From Kiloniellales bacterium (lineage in GTDB: Bacteria; Pseudomonadota; Alphaproteobacteria; Kiloniellales; JAKSDN01), in assembly GCA_030064845.1 (NCBI GenBank), contig JASJEC010000065.1, forward strand, positions 1 to 40,879: a stretch of DNA of 40,879 bases, given 5' to 3'. The position numbers and the translations under genes are program-made. The notes below the pieces were generated by a model. The model saw only the letters and a list, made by a program, of their open reading frames with translations. It had not been told where the DNA came from and did no database searches. Positions 24,172 through 39,494 of this stretch are shown piece by piece; position 1 is the first letter of the stretch, and every line of letters starts with the position of its first letter.

Positions 24172-24229
24172 TGTAAAGTTTAATTGACGTCTATATCAAT
24201 TGACACCTTCGCGGCAGCTAGCGTAGAGT
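24172..24229 (+). promoter_or_regulatory. Inferred bchN operon promoter with degenerate PpsR-like boxes
   Basis: TTGACA (24200-24205) and TAGAGT (24224-24229) are spaced by 18 bases, about 130 bases before bchN. Overlapping the -35 are two one-mismatch PpsR/CrtJ sites: TGT-N12-ACG (24172-24189) and CGT-N12-ACA (24188-24205). AATTGAC occurs twice. Weaker boxes than at puc fit milder repression. The remaining leader to 24359 shows only the bchN ribosome site. Confidence 0.5.
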
Positions 24230-24245
24230 CCGCCTCTATGGGTAG

Positions 24246-25640
<1,395 letters not shown>

Positions 25641-25643
25641 GCC

Positions 25644-27159
25644 ATGCACCTCACGGTCTGGACCTACGAAGGGCCGCCCCACGTCGGCGCGATGCGCGTC
25701 GCCACCGGGATGACCGGTCTGCACTACGTGCTGCACGCGCCCCAGGGCGACACCTACGCGGACCTGCTCTTCACCATGATCGAGCGGCGCCAGGAGCGCC
25801 CGCCGGTGACCTATACGACCTTCCAGGCGCGCGATCTGGGCGGCGACACCGCCGAGCTGTTCAAGAACGCCCTGGCCGAGGCCTACGAGCGCTTCCGGCC
25901 GCGCGCCATACTGGCGGGCGCGTCCTGCACCGCCGAGCTGATCCAGGATGATCCCGGAGGGCTCGCCCGGGCGCTCGGCCTGCCGGTGCCAGTCATTCCG
26001 CTTGAGCTGCCGTCCTATCAGCGCAAGGAGAACTGGGGCGCGGCCGAGACCTTCTACCAACTGGTCCGCGCGCTCGTCGATCCCGATGCGAAGCGCGGCG
26101 AGGGCGGGCGTCCTTCATGCAACCTGCTGGGGCCGACCGCGCTCGGCTTCCGGCACCGCGACGACGTCATCGAGGTGACCCGGCTGCTCGACCGCCTGGG
26201 CGTCGATGTCAACGTCGTGGCGCCGCTCGGCGCGGCGCCGGAAGACCTCGCCCGCCTCGGCGCCGCGGATTTCAATGTTGTCCTCTACCCGGAAACCGGG
26301 GACCTGGCGGCGCGCTGGCTCGAGCGCAACCTGGGCCAGCCCGCCGTGCGCACGGTGCCGATCGGGGTCGGCGCGACCCGCGACTTCATCGCCGAGGTGG
26401 CGGCCTTGGCGGCGGTCGATCCGGCGCCGATCCTGGCGGAAGCGGGATCCCGTCTGCCCTGGTACTCCCGCTCGGTCGACTCGACCTACCTGACCGGCAA
26501 GCGGGTCTTCATCTTCGGCGACGCGACCCACGCGATTGCCGCGGCGCGGATCGCGGATGAGGAGATGGGCTTCGAGGTGGTCGGCCTCGGCACCTACAGC
26601 CGCGAGCAGGCGCGCGACCTGCGCGAGGCCGCCCGGCGGCTCGGGTTGGAGGCGCTGGTCACCGACGACTACCTGGAGGTCGAGCAGGCGATCGAGGAGG
26701 CGAAGCCCGAGCTGGTGCTGGGCAGCCAGATGGAGCGCCACATCGCCAAGCGCCTGGGCATCGGCTGCGCCGTGATCTCGGCGCCGGTTCACGTGCAGGA
26801 CTTCCCGGCGCGCTACGCCCCGCAGATGGGCTTCGAAGGCGCCAACGTCATCTTCGATACCTGGGTCCATCCCCTGATGATGGGCTTGGAAGAGCATCTG
26901 CTCGGCATGTTCCGCGAGGACTTCGAGTTCGCCGACGGTGCCACCCCCTCGCACCTGGGCCACGCCCCGGCGCCGGCCGCAACGGCCGCGCCCGCGCCGG
27001 CCGCCGCGGCGCCTGAGGATGCCGCGCTCGCCTGGGCGCCCGATGCCGAGAAGGAGCTCAAGAAGGTACCCTTCTTCGTGCGCGGCAAGGCGCGCGCCAA
27101 CACCGAACGCTTCGCTGCCCAGCACGGCCTCCACACCATCACCGTCGAGACTCTCTACG

Positions 27160-27185
<26 letters not shown>
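25644..27185 (+). CDS. bchB: BchB, dark protochlorophyllide reductase subunit B
   Basis: 513 residues, partner of BchN in the catalytic heterotetramer of dark protochlorophyllide reductase. Asp36 ([10 protein letters not shown]), the unusual fourth ligand of the NB cluster known from Rhodobacter capsulatus, is at exactly the expected position. [15 protein letters not shown] and [16 protein letters not shown] are conserved substrate-domain segments. An Ala/Pro-rich linker (about residues 437-460) leads to the C-terminal helical domain ([19 protein letters not shown]) shared by BchB and ChlB. The ribosome site GGAGG is inside the end of bchN. The 3' end overlaps the bchH start by 26 bases in another frame, an unusually long overlap for this cluster. 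Confidence 0.97.
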
Positions 27186-31772
<4,587 letters not shown>

Positions 31773-31786
31773 CGGGGGTCCGATCG

Positions 31787-32500
31787 ATGCAGACGGTGAC
31801 CTATCAGGAACGGCGCGGCGAGATCGAGGCCTACTTCGATCGGACCGCCGTCGACGCTTGGCGCAAGCTGACCTCGGACGCGCCGGTCGGGCGGATCCGC
31901 GCGACCGTGCGGGCCGGGCGGGACCGGATGCGCAATACCCTGCTGTCCTGGTTGCCGGAGGACCTCTCCGGGCGCCGCGTGCTGGACGCGGGCTGCGGTA
32001 CCGGCGCCATGGCGGTGGCGCTGGCCGAGCGCGGCGCCGAAGTGGTGGCGGTGGACCTCTCTCCGACCCTGGTCGAGCTTGCCCGCGAACGGGCCGGCGC
32101 CGATGGTGCGAAGGTTGTGGGGCCGGGCCGCATCACCTTCGTCGCGGGCGACATGCTGGACCCGGACTTCGGCCGCTTCGACCACGTCGTCGCCATGGAT
32201 TCGCTGATCCACTACGGCACCGCCGACCTGATCGGCATGATCGGACGCCTGTCGGAACGGGCCGAGCGGTCGCTGCTGTTCACCGTCGCGCCGCGGACGG
32301 CGCCGCTGGCGGCAATGCACGCGCTCGGCCGCGTCTTCCCGCGCGGTAACCGGGCCCCGGCCATCGTGCCGGTCGCGGAGACCCGGCTGTATCGGATGCT
32401 AGACGAGGCGCCGGTACTGGGCGGCTGGCGGCGCGGCTGGACCGAGCGGGTTCTGAGCGGCTTCTACATCTCCCATGCCCAGGAGCTGTATCGCTCATGA
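31787..32500 (+). CDS. bchM: BchM, Mg-protoporphyrin IX O-methyltransferase
   Basis: 237 residues. It methylates the C13 propionate of Mg-protoporphyrin IX using S-adenosylmethionine, giving the monomethyl ester that AcsF then cyclises. The class I methyltransferase core is evident: motif I VLDAGCGTGAMAVALAERG, the acidic end of strand 2 in VVAVDLSPTLVELA, and DHVVAMDSLIHY. The N-terminal helix YFDRTAVDAWRKLTSD and the C-terminal SGFYISHAQELYRS are typical of BchM. It is translationally coupled to lhaA by an ATGA overlap. Its product is channelled from BchH, whose gene lies just upstream. Confidence 0.96.
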   Translation: MQTVTYQERRGEIEAYFDRTAVDAWRKLTSDAPVGRIRATVRAGRDRMRNTLLSWLPEDLSGRRVLDAGCGTGAMAVALAERGAEVVAVDLSPTLVELARERAGADGAKVVGPGRITFVAGDMLDPDFGRFDHVVAMDSLIHYGTADLIGMIGRLSERAERSLLFTVAPRTAPLAAMHALGRVFPRGNRAPAIVPVAETRLYRMLDEAPVLGGWRRGWTERVLSGFYISHAQELYRS

Positions 32501-33945
32501 CGCAGCCGATCAGGTCCATGACGGATTTCTGGATGCGGCTCGGCCCGCGCTACCTGCCGTTCGCCGATGCCGCCTCCGATGAGTTGCCGCTGGGCCGCCT
32601 GCTGCGTCTCTCCCTGTTCCAGGTCTCCGTCGGAATGGCCCTGGTGCTGCTCACGGGCACCCTGAACCGGGTCATGATCGTCGAGCTCTTCGTGCCGGCC
32701 TGGCTGGTCGCGCTGATGGTCTCGCTGCCCCTGGTCTTCGCGCCTTTCCGGGCCCTGATCGGCTTCAAGTCGGACAACTACCGCTCGTTCCTCGGCTGGC
32801 GGCGGGTGCCCTACATCTGGTGGGGCACGCTGCTGCAGTTCGGCGGCCTCGCGATCATGCCCTTCGCGCTCCTGGTCCTCTCGGGCGACGTGCGCGGCGG
32901 CTCGCCGGAATGGGCCGAGATCTGGGGCCAGGTCGGCGCGGCGGTCGCTTTTCTGATGGTCGGCGCGGGCATCCACACGACGCAGACCGCCGGCCTGGCG
33001 CTCGCCACCGATCTCGCCAAGCCCGACAACCGGCCGCGGGTCGTGGCCCTGCTCTACGTCATGCTGCTGCTCGGCATGGTGTTCAGCGCGATCGTGCTGG
33101 GCGCGCTGCTGCGCGATTTCAGCGCGCCGCGGCTGATCCAGGTGATCCAGGGCGCGGCGGTGCTCTGCGCGGTGCTCAACCTGGTGGCGCTGTGGAAGCA
33201 GGAGGCGCGTGATCCGGCCCGCACCGCCCACCACCTGCCGAGGCCGACCTTCCGGCAGTCCTGGCGCGCCTTTGTCGAGGGCGGGCGCTCGATCCGTCTT
33301 CTCGTGACCGTCGCCCTCGGAACGGCGGCCTTCACCATGCAGGACATCCTGCTGGAGCCCTACGGAGGCGAGATCTTGGGTCTTTCCGTGAGCGCGACCA
33401 CCATGCTGACCGCGCTCCTTGCCGGCGGCACCCTGGTCGGCCTGGCGCTCGCCGCCCAGAAGCTGTCGCGCGGCCACGACCCGCACCGCCTGGCGGGCTA
33501 CGGCGCCGTGGTCGGCGTCTTCGCCTTCTCCGCGATCATCTTCTCCGCTCCGATCGAGTCGCTCTTCCTGTTCCGGGCCGGCACCGCGCTGATCGGTTTC
33601 GGCGCCGGGCTCTTCGCGGTCGGCACAATGACCGCGGCGATGGCGCTGGCGAAGGGCGGCAACAGCGGCATGGCCCTGGGCGCCTGGGGCGCGGTCCACG
33701 CGACCGCGACCGGCGGCGCCATGGCGCTCGGCGGCGCGCTTCGCGACTTTGCCGGGGGGCTGGCCGAACGAGGCGCGCTCGGGCCCGCGTTGAGCGACGC
33801 CTCGGTCGGTTACTACGCCGTATATCACCTGGAAATCCTGCTGCTGTTCGCGGCCCTGGTTGCAATCGGCCCGCTGGTGCGCCCGCCCGGTGTCCCGGCG
33901 GACCGGCCCGGCGCGAAGTTCGGGATGATCGAGATCCCCGGCTAG
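32497..33945 (+). CDS. lhaA: LhaA, light-harvesting 1 assembly protein (PucC family)
   Basis: 482 residues, about 12 membrane helices, a PucC/LhaA-family transporter-like protein. LhaA promotes assembly of the LH1 antenna around the reaction centre, possibly by delivering bacteriochlorophyll. It shares long stretches with PucC at 20838-22253, such as LFQV-VGMALVLL, TLNRVMIVEL and APFRALIGFKSD. Its position between bchM and puhA is the conserved one for LhaA, which distinguishes it from the LH2 factor PucC. A promoter for puhABC often lies inside the end of lhaA in related bacteria; I could not pick one out here. puhA starts 21 bases downstream. Confidence 0.94.
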   Translation: MTQPIRSMTDFWMRLGPRYLPFADAASDELPLGRLLRLSLFQVSVGMALVLLTGTLNRVMIVELFVPAWLVALMVSLPLVFAPFRALIGFKSDNYRSFLGWRRVPYIWWGTLLQFGGLAIMPFALLVLSGDVRGGSPEWAEIWGQVGAAVAFLMVGAGIHTTQTAGLALATDLAKPDNRPRVVALLYVMLLLGMVFSAIVLGALLRDFSAPRLIQVIQGAAVLCAVLNLVALWKQEARDPARTAHHLPRPTFRQSWRAFVEGGRSIRLLVTVALGTAAFTMQDILLEPYGGEILGLSVSATTMLTALLAGGTLVGLALAAQKLSRGHDPHRLAGYGAVVGVFAFSAIIFSAPIESLFLFRAGTALIGFGAGLFAVGTMTAAMALAKGGNSGMALGAWGAVHATATGGAMALGGALRDFAGGLAERGALGPALSDASVGYYAVYHLEILLLFAALVAIGPLVRPPGVPADRPGAKFGMIEIPG

Positions 33946-33966
33946 CACGCATAGAGGAGGCACCTT

Positions 33967-34755
33967 ATGGAGATCGGAGCAATCACGGGGTACGTGGACG
34001 TCGCGCAGGTCGTCCTCTACGTCTTTTGGGTCTTCTTCTTCGGCCTGGTCTACTATCTCCAGATCGAGAGCAAGCGCGAGGGCTATCCGCTCGAGACCGA
34101 CCACCTGGATCCGGCCAAGCGCAAGAAGGTCACCGGCCTGACCTACCTGCCGAAGCCGAAGATCTTCCACCTGGCCGACGGCTCCAAGGTCATGGCCCCG
34201 GATCCGGCGAACGCCGACAGCCGCCAGCTCAAGGCCAGGGCCATCGGCAACAACGTCGACGGCTACGCGATCGAGCCGGACGGCGATCCCATGCTCGCGG
34301 AAGTCGGGCCCGGGTCCTATGCCGAACGCGCAGACACGCCGGACCAGACGGTCCACAACACGCCGAAGATCGTGCCGATGCGCGTGGCGACCGACTTCCA
34401 TGTCGAGGAGCGCGATCCCGACCCCCGCGGCATGACCGTGATCGGCGCTGACCGGAAGCCCGCCGGCACCGTCACCGACGTCTGGGTCGACCGCGGCGAG
34501 TACATGATCCGGTTCCTCGAGATGACCGTCGCCGGAGAGACGCCGAAGCGCGCGCTGATCCCGATCAACCTGGCCCGGATCAGCCGCCGGACCGGCGAGG
34601 TCTACGTCGCCTCGCTGCTCTCGACCCAGTTCGGGAAGATTCCCGGGCTGGCGAACCCCGACCAGGTGACCCGCCTGGAAGAGGAGAAGATCTACGGCTA
34701 CTTCGGCGCCGGCACGCTCTACCAGACGCCGCGGACCGCGGAGCCCCTGCTATGA
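33967..34755 (+). CDS. puhA: PuhA, reaction-centre H subunit
   Basis: 262 residues. PuhA caps the cytoplasmic side of the L/M reaction centre and shapes proton entry to the QB quinone. One N-terminal membrane helix (about residues 12-32, VVLYVFWVFFFGLVYYLQ) is followed by the diagnostic SKREGYPLE. The soluble domain includes PKPKIFHLADG, KIVPMRVATDFHVEERDPDPRG and a PRC-barrel core ending QVTRLEEEKIYGYFGAGTLY. A strong AGGAGG (33955-33960) precedes the ATG, stronger than for most neighbours. This fits the need for a structural protein in higher amounts than the enzymes. Its stop overlaps puhB by four bases. Confidence 0.97.
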   Translation: MEIGAITGYVDVAQVVLYVFWVFFFGLVYYLQIESKREGYPLETDHLDPAKRKKVTGLTYLPKPKIFHLADGSKVMAPDPANADSRQLKARAIGNNVDGYAIEPDGDPMLAEVGPGSYAERADTPDQTVHNTPKIVPMRVATDFHVEERDPDPRGMTVIGADRKPAGTVTDVWVDRGEYMIRFLEMTVAGETPKRALIPINLARISRRTGEVYVASLLSTQFGKIPGLANPDQVTRLEEEKIYGYFGAGTLYQTPRTAEPLL

Positions 34756-35441
34756 GCAAGCACGTGAGCGACCACGAAGAGCTCGAATTCGAGCCGATCG
34801 AGGGCCTGCCGGAACGTCCGCCGCCCGGCGAGGAGATCCTCTGGCAGGGCAAGCCGCGCTGGTCAGGGATCGCGCAGCGCGTGTTCCACGTCCGCAAGGT
34901 GCTGATCTATTTCTCGATCCTGATCACCTGGCAGGGCTTCGCGGCCTTGTGGGAAGGCGAGGGGGCGAAGGCCGCGGTCTTCGCGATGCTGGGCGTGCTG
35001 CCCTACGCCCTGGTCGGTCTCGCCATCCTGGCCGGCCTCGCTTACTGCTACGCGCGGACCACGGTCTACACCATCACCAGCAAGCGGGTCGTCATGCGCT
35101 TCGGCGTCGCCTTGCCGATGTGCGTCAACTTCCCCTTCCAAAAAATCGAGAGCGCCGCGCTCAGGCTCTGCTCCGACGGCACCGGCGACGTCCCGCTGAC
35201 GCTGCGCGGGCCAGACAAGATCGCCTTCCTGATCCTGTGGCCGCTGGCCCGGCCCGGCCACTACCGAAACCCGCAACCGATGCTGCGCGGCTTGGCGGAC
35301 GCACGGGAGGCCGCCGGCATCCTGGCCGAGGCGCTCAAGGCGGAGCACGGCGGCGGCGTGGTGCACGCGCTCGCGGGGGACGCCGAAGAGCGGCCGTCGG
35401 TGGCGGAAGCCGAGCCGGCGCTCGCGATGTCGGCCCGATAA
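34752..35441 (+). CDS. puhB: PuhB, photosynthetic complex assembly protein (PH-like domain)
   Basis: 229 residues. PuhB is a membrane protein needed for efficient reaction-centre assembly; it is a dimeric factor studied in Rhodobacter capsulatus. Sequence features are the N-terminal EFEPIEGLPERPPPGEEILWQGKP, which begins a bacterial PH-like domain, two or three membrane segments at about 40-105, then TVYTITSKRVVMRFGVALP, the core strand-turn of that domain, and PLALPRPG-like WPLARPGHY. The C-terminus is Ala- and Glu-rich. It is coupled to puhA by an ATGA overlap and followed by puhC after 16 bases. Confidence 0.94.
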   Translation: MSKHVSDHEELEFEPIEGLPERPPPGEEILWQGKPRWSGIAQRVFHVRKVLIYFSILITWQGFAALWEGEGAKAAVFAMLGVLPYALVGLAILAGLAYCYARTTVYTITSKRVVMRFGVALPMCVNFPFQKIESAALRLCSDGTGDVPLTLRGPDKIAFLILWPLARPGHYRNPQPMLRGLADAREAAGILAEALKAEHGGGVVHALAGDAEERPSVAEAEPALAMSAR

Positions 35442-35457
35442 GGCGGGGGATCGCTCC

Positions 35458-35913
35458 ATGGCCCATCACCACGAGCTGAAGGTCCCACGCAGTGTCCTGG
35501 TCGGGGTCGCGGCTCTGCTGGTCTTCACGATCGTCTTCGTGGCGCTCGCGCGCCAGGGGCTGGTCGGACGGGCCGACCTGCCGCCGGACGCGCCGGTCGC
35601 CGCGCGCGATCTCGTCTTTCTCGACCGCAGCGACGGCGGCGTTGCGGTCCTGGCGGCCGCGACCGGCGAGACCGTCGAGGTCCTGGCGCCGGGCACCAAC
35701 GGCTTCCTGCGGGGCGTGCTGCGCGGGCTGGCACGCGAGCGGCGTCAGCACGGCCTGGGTATGGAGCAGCCCTTTCGCCTGCTGAAGCAGGGCGACGGCC
35801 GGCTGACCCTGCACGATCTGGCAACCGGCCGCCGCATCGAGCTGATTTCGTTCGGCGTGACCAACGCCAAGGCATTCGCGCGTTTTCTGAACGACCAGGA
35901 GAGCAGCTCATGA
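35458..35913 (+). CDS. puhC: PuhC, photosynthetic complex assembly protein
   Basis: 151 residues. PuhC is a small membrane-anchored factor that aids reorganisation of the RC-LH1 core complex. A histidine-rich start (MAHHHELKVPR) precedes one membrane helix (about residues 14-32), then a periplasmic domain with RDLVFLDRSDGGVAVLAA, VEVLAPGTNGFLRGVLRGLAR and the terminal FGVTNAKAFARFL, all typical of the family. The order puhABC is conserved. It overlaps the next small gene by four bases. Confidence 0.93.
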   Translation: MAHHHELKVPRSVLVGVAALLVFTIVFVALARQGLVGRADLPPDAPVAARDLVFLDRSDGGVAVLAAATGETVEVLAPGTNGFLRGVLRGLARERRQHGLGMEQPFRLLKQGDGRLTLHDLATGRRIELISFGVTNAKAFARFLNDQESSS

Positions 35914-36194
35914 CCCGGGAATTCGACGTCGGCTGCACGATCGATATCGAGAACAGCTTCGAGAGCTTCCACGCCCACGTCGAGCTCGACGGCGATCTCG
36001 AGATCCGGCCCGGCGACAAGGTCCGCGTCCACGGCGACGCGGTGGTCGTGCCCTACGGCGAGAAGCTCCAGCTGCGCCGCACCGCGACGGTCCGCCGTGC
36101 CTACGCGGCGGAACGGGCCTGGGCCCGCCTGTCCGGCAATCTTGAATGTTTCGACTTGTTTGAGGTCAGTTTCACCTCGGGGAGGACGCTATGA
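35910..36194 (+). CDS. Conserved small protein between puhC and acsF
   Basis: 94 residues, cytosolic, with no membrane segment. The visible pattern is beta-rich: [20 protein letters not shown], then [19 protein letters not shown], then a basic helix [19 protein letters not shown] and [14 protein letters not shown] at the end. Genes of similar size occur at this position in other proteobacterial photosynthesis clusters and have no assigned role that I know. Four-base overlaps with puhC and acsF place it firmly within the operon and couple its translation to AcsF. A role in cyclase or core-complex assembly is plausible only by position. Confidence 0.85.
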   Translation: MTREFDVGCTIDIENSFESFHAHVELDGDLEIRPGDKVRVHGDAVVVPYGEKLQLRRTATVRRAYAAERAWARLSGNLECFDLFEVSFTSGRTL

Positions 36195-37258
36195 CCATTG
36201 AAACCCTGTCGGTCACCTCGAACGACACCATGGCCCAGGCCCAGGAGAACACAGTCCTGAGCCCGCGCTTCTACACCACGGACTTCGACGCCCTCGACCG
36301 GCTCGACGTGACGCCGGTGCGCGCCGAGTGGGACCAGCTGATCGCCGAGATGCGCGACGATCCCAACAAGGGGCACTTCAAGCGCGATGAAAACTGGGAC
36401 AAGGTGAGCCTGGAGGACCTGCCCGAGGGCCTGCGCAAGGAGTTCGTCGACTTCCTGGTCAGTTCGCTGACCGCCGAGTTCTCCGGCTGCATCCTCTACG
36501 CGGAGATGAAGAAGCGCGGCACCAACCCGGACATCTGCGAGCTGTTCAAGCTGATGAGCCGCGACGAGGCCCGCCACGCCGGCTTCATCAACGACGCGCT
36601 GAAGGAATTCGGCATCGGGGTCGACCTGGGCTTCCTGACCAAGACCAAGAAGTACCACTACTTCAAGCCGAAGTTCATTTTCTATGCGACCTATCTCTCC
36701 GAGAAGATCGGCTACGCCCGCTACATCAGCATCTACCGGCAGCTGGAGCGGCATCCCGAGCTGCGGTTCCATCCGATCTTCAAGTGGTTCGAGAAGTGGT
36801 GCAACGACGAGTTCCGCCACGGCGAGGCCTTCGCGCTCCTGATGCGCGCCAATCCCCACCTGCTGCGCGGCCACAACAAGCTCTGGGTGCGCTTCTTCCT
36901 GCTCGCGGTCTTCGCCACCATGTACGTGCGCGACCACGCCCGGCCCGAGTTTCACAAGGCGCTGGGCCTGGACCCGACGGCCTACGACTACCAGGTCTTC
37001 CGCATCACCTCGGAGATCTCCCAGCAGGTCTTTCCGCTGACCCTCGATCTGGACGACCCGCGGTTCCGCGCCGGCTTGGAGCGTCTGCGGCGCATCAACG
37101 AGGGCATCGCGCGGGCGGGCGCGCGCAAGGGCCTCGTCGGGCGCGTCAAGATGATGGGCCTGGGCCTGGCGGCCGCCGCGACCTTCGCGCGGCTCTACTT
37201 CCTGCCGGCAAAGAGCAACGCCCTGCCGCGGCAGAGCCGCCTGCAGCCGGCTTGGTAG
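36191..37258 (+). CDS. acsF: AcsF, aerobic Mg-protoporphyrin IX monomethyl ester cyclase
   Basis: 355 residues. AcsF is the O2-dependent di-iron enzyme that forms ring E, turning Mg-protoporphyrin IX monomethyl ester into divinyl protochlorophyllide. Iron-binding motifs are visible: Glu in [16 protein letters not shown], the EXXH in [10 protein letters not shown], and [16 protein letters not shown] with the second [26 protein letters not shown] is a conserved core segment. Its presence means the pathway can run with oxygen; the anaerobic enzyme BchE is not in this window. Only AcsF itself is here; some bacteria need an extra subunit, BciE or Ycf54, which I do not see. It overlaps the preceding gene by four bases. 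Confidence 0.97.
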   Translation: MTIETLSVTSNDTMAQAQENTVLSPRFYTTDFDALDRLDVTPVRAEWDQLIAEMRDDPNKGHFKRDENWDKVSLEDLPEGLRKEFVDFLVSSLTAEFSGCILYAEMKKRGTNPDICELFKLMSRDEARHAGFINDALKEFGIGVDLGFLTKTKKYHYFKPKFIFYATYLSEKIGYARYISIYRQLERHPELRFHPIFKWFEKWCNDEFRHGEAFALLMRANPHLLRGHNKLWVRFFLLAVFATMYVRDHARPEFHKALGLDPTAYDYQVFRITSEISQQVFPLTLDLDDPRFRAGLERLRRINEGIARAGARKGLVGRVKMMGLGLAAAATFARLYFLPAKSNALPRQSRLQPAW

Positions 37259-37270
37259 TTCGAGGAAGTG

Positions 37271-38143
37271 ATGGCGGCCACCGTTCTTCCAGCCCTCGTA
37301 GCGCTCTTCGTCTGGTGGTTCAGCACCGGCATCGTGCTGCTGTTGAACCGGCTGCCGAAGCGCAATCACGGCCGCAGCACGCTGGCCGCCACCGCCCTGG
37401 CCGTGGCCGCCGCGGCCGTGCTCTACGCGACCGCTGGCGGGACCGACCCCGCATCCGCCTACTGGGGCTTTCTCGCCGCCATCGTGCTCTGGGGCTGGCA
37501 CGAGCTTACTTTCCTGCAGGGCCAGATCACCGGACCGCGCAAGATCGCCTGCCCGGCGGACGCCGGCCTGGGCCGGCGCTTCGTCATGGCGGCGCGGACG
37601 CTGCTCTATCACGAGCTGGCGATCCTGGCGACGCTCGCTCTGGTCTTCCTCTTGACCCAAGGCGCGCCGAACCAGGTCGGCTTCTGGACGTTCCTGGTGC
37701 TCTTCGCCATGCGGCTCAGCGCCAAGCTCAACATCTTCCTCGGCGTGCCGTCGCTGTCGGAGGAGATGCTGCCCCAGGAGCTCGACTTCCTGAAGAGCTA
37801 CTTCGGACGGCGCCCGATCAACGGGCTGTTCCCGGTTTCGATCACGGTCGCGACCCTGGTCGGCGCCTATGTGTTCCATCTCGCCCTGGCGCCCGACGCC
37901 GGCGACTTCGCGGCCACCGGCTACATGCTGGTCGGCTCGCTGATCGTGCTCGGCACGGTCGAGCACTGGCTGCTGGTGCTGCCCCTGCCGGACGCCGCCC
38001 TGTGGCGCTGGGCGCTGAGCCGGGGTGAGGCGAAGGTGCAGCCGGAGAACCGCGGCTATCGGGCCGTGCGGCACGACAAGACGAACGAGTTAGGCGGCGC
38101 GCCCTTGCCGGCCGCCGTTCCAGGTGAAGGGAGGATCCCATGA
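37271..38143 (+). CDS. puhE: PuhE, photosynthetic complex assembly protein (DUF3623)
   Basis: 290 residues, about seven membrane helices. PuhE affects bacteriochlorophyll level and core-complex formation; the exact activity is unknown. Family segments are [17 protein letters not shown] at the start, [45 protein letters not shown] and FFGRRPIN-like [18 protein letters not shown] at 37268 is directly adjacent; I chose the ATG at 37271 because GAGGAA (37262-37267) needs some spacing. It lies 12 bases after acsF and overlaps hemA by four bases (ATGA), which couples it to the tetrapyrrole entry enzyme. Confidence 0.93.
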   Translation: MAATVLPALVALFVWWFSTGIVLLLNRLPKRNHGRSTLAATALAVAAAAVLYATAGGTDPASAYWGFLAAIVLWGWHELTFLQGQITGPRKIACPADAGLGRRFVMAARTLLYHELAILATLALVFLLTQGAPNQVGFWTFLVLFAMRLSAKLNIFLGVPSLSEEMLPQELDFLKSYFGRRPINGLFPVSITVATLVGAYVFHLALAPDAGDFAATGYMLVGSLIVLGTVEHWLLVLPLPDAALWRWALSRGEAKVQPENRGYRAVRHDKTNELGGAPLPAAVPGEGRIP

Positions 38144-39357
38144 ACTACCAGGACTACTTCAAGGATCGTTTGGCCGGGCTGCGCGACGAGGGGCGCTACC
38201 GTGTCTTCGCCAATCTGGAGCGGCATACCGGCGCCTTTCCCCGCGCCACCCACCGCCCTGGCTGCGGCGCCACCAACCCGGTCACGGTCTGGTGCTCCAA
38301 CGACTACCTGGGCATGGGGCAGAACCGAAGCGTTCTCGACGCCATGCACGAGGCGCTCGAGCGCTGCGGCGCCGGCGCCGGCGGCACGCGCAACATCTCT
38401 GGCACGAACCATTACCACGTGCTGCTGGAGCAGGAGCTGGCCGACCTCCACGGCAAGGAATCGGCCCTGCTGTTCACCTCCGGCTACGTCTCCAACTGGG
38501 CCGCACTCGGCACTCTGGCCTCGCAGATCCCCGACTGCGTGGTGCTGTCCGACGCGCTGAACCACGCCTCGATGATCGAGGGCATCCGCCACAGCCGGGC
38601 CGAGAAGCGGATCTTCGCCCATAACGACGTCGAGGACCTCGACCGCAAGCTCGCCGATCTCGACCCGGAGCGGCCCAAGCTGGTCGCTTTCGAATCGGTC
38701 TACTCCATGGACGGCGACATCGCGCCGATCGCCGAGATCTGCGACGTCGCCGAGGCGCACGGCGCCATGACATATCTGGACGAGGTGCATGCGGTCGGCA
38801 TGTATGGTCCGCGCGGGGGCGGCATCGCCGAGCGGGAAGGGCTGATGGACCGACTGACGGTGATCGAGGGGACGCTCGGCAAGGCGTTCGGCGTGGTCGG
38901 CGGCTATATCGCCGCCTCGACCGAGCTCTGCGACTTCGTGCGCAGCTTCTCCTCGGGCTTCATCTTCACCACAGCCCTTCCGCCGGCGGTCGCCGCCGGC
39001 GCGCGCGCCAGCATCCGCTATCTCAAGCAGAGCAGTCTCGAGCGCGACCTGCAGAAGGTTCGGGTCGCCGCGCTGCGCCGCAAGCTGGACGGCGCCGGCA
39101 TCCCCCACATGCGCAACCCCAGCCACATCGTGCCGGTCATGGTCGGCGATCCCGTGCTTTGCAAGGAGATCAGCGACCGCCTGATGGCGGAGTTCGGGAT
39201 GTACGTGCAGCCGATCAACTACCCGACAGTGCCGCGCGGCACGGAGCGGCTGCGCTTCACGCCCTCGCCGCTGCACGGCGAGGAGGACATCACCGCGCTG
39301 GTCGCGGCGCTGTCCGAGATCTGGTCGTCGCTCGGCCTGAAGACCGTGGCCGCCTAG
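38140..39357 (+). CDS. hemA: HemA, 5-aminolevulinate synthase
   Basis: 405 residues. This PLP enzyme condenses glycine and succinyl-CoA to 5-aminolevulinate, the first step of heme and bacteriochlorophyll synthesis by the Shemin route of alphaproteobacteria. The Schiff-base Lys is Lys248 ([12 protein letters not shown]), identical in number to Rhodobacter capsulatus [45 protein letters not shown] and the cofactor Asp in [12 protein letters not shown] are all present. Its place as last gene of the bch-puh operon ties precursor supply to pigment demand; a second copy elsewhere is possible. The stop codon (39355-39357) is part of a palindromic repeat, so the native C-terminus may have been set by its insertion. 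Confidence 0.97.
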   Translation: MNYQDYFKDRLAGLRDEGRYRVFANLERHTGAFPRATHRPGCGATNPVTVWCSNDYLGMGQNRSVLDAMHEALERCGAGAGGTRNISGTNHYHVLLEQELADLHGKESALLFTSGYVSNWAALGTLASQIPDCVVLSDALNHASMIEGIRHSRAEKRIFAHNDVEDLDRKLADLDPERPKLVAFESVYSMDGDIAPIAEICDVAEAHGAMTYLDEVHAVGMYGPRGGGIAEREGLMDRLTVIEGTLGKAFGVVGGYIAASTELCDFVRSFSSGFIFTTALPPAVAAGARASIRYLKQSSLERDLQKVRVAALRRKLDGAGIPHMRNPSHIVPVMVGDPVLCKEISDRLMAEFGMYVQPINYPTVPRGTERLRFTPSPLHGEEDITALVAALSEIWSSLGLKTVAA

Positions 39358-39419
39358 AGCAGATCCGAGTTTGGTTGAGTCGCTATAAGCGATTCAACCA
39401 AACCGGTGAATCTGCTCTA
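39355..39419. repeat. Palindromic repeat at the hemA stop codon
   Basis: The left arm begins tagagcagatc and continues to gagtcgc at 39383. After a five-base loop (tataa) the right arm from gcgattcaacc at 39389 returns to ctgctcta. The arms pair over most of about 29 bases with a few mismatches and a small indel. AGAGCA...TGCTCT palindromes of this kind, with a GTTTGGTTGA core, are scattered through many alphaproteobacterial genomes. It may also serve as the operon terminator. Confidence 0.7.
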
Positions 39420-39447
39420 ACAAAGTCGATTTCGGACGAGGTCACGT

Positions 39448-39484
39448 GTTTGGCCCGGAACCGCGAACCGTTCCCGGGCCAAAC
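39448..39484. repeat. Second palindrome, continuing the repeat element
   Basis: GTTTGGCCCGGAA (39448-39460) pairs with TTCCCGGGCCAAAC (39471-39484), with one bulged base and a ten-base loop. With the preceding palindrome it fills the whole gap between hemA and the convergent gene, consistent with a composite repeat of about 140 bases ending near atgatccgatcta. Confidence 0.6.
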
Positions 39485-39494
39485 ATGATCCGAT

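Noticed and set aside
32464..34401. Open frame of 645 codons antisense to lhaA and puhA
   Set aside because: Shadow of well-recognised genes; charged repetitive composition and no domain.
36101..38074. Open frame of 657 codons antisense to acsF and puhE
   Set aside because: Shadow of acsF and puhE; no family resemblance.
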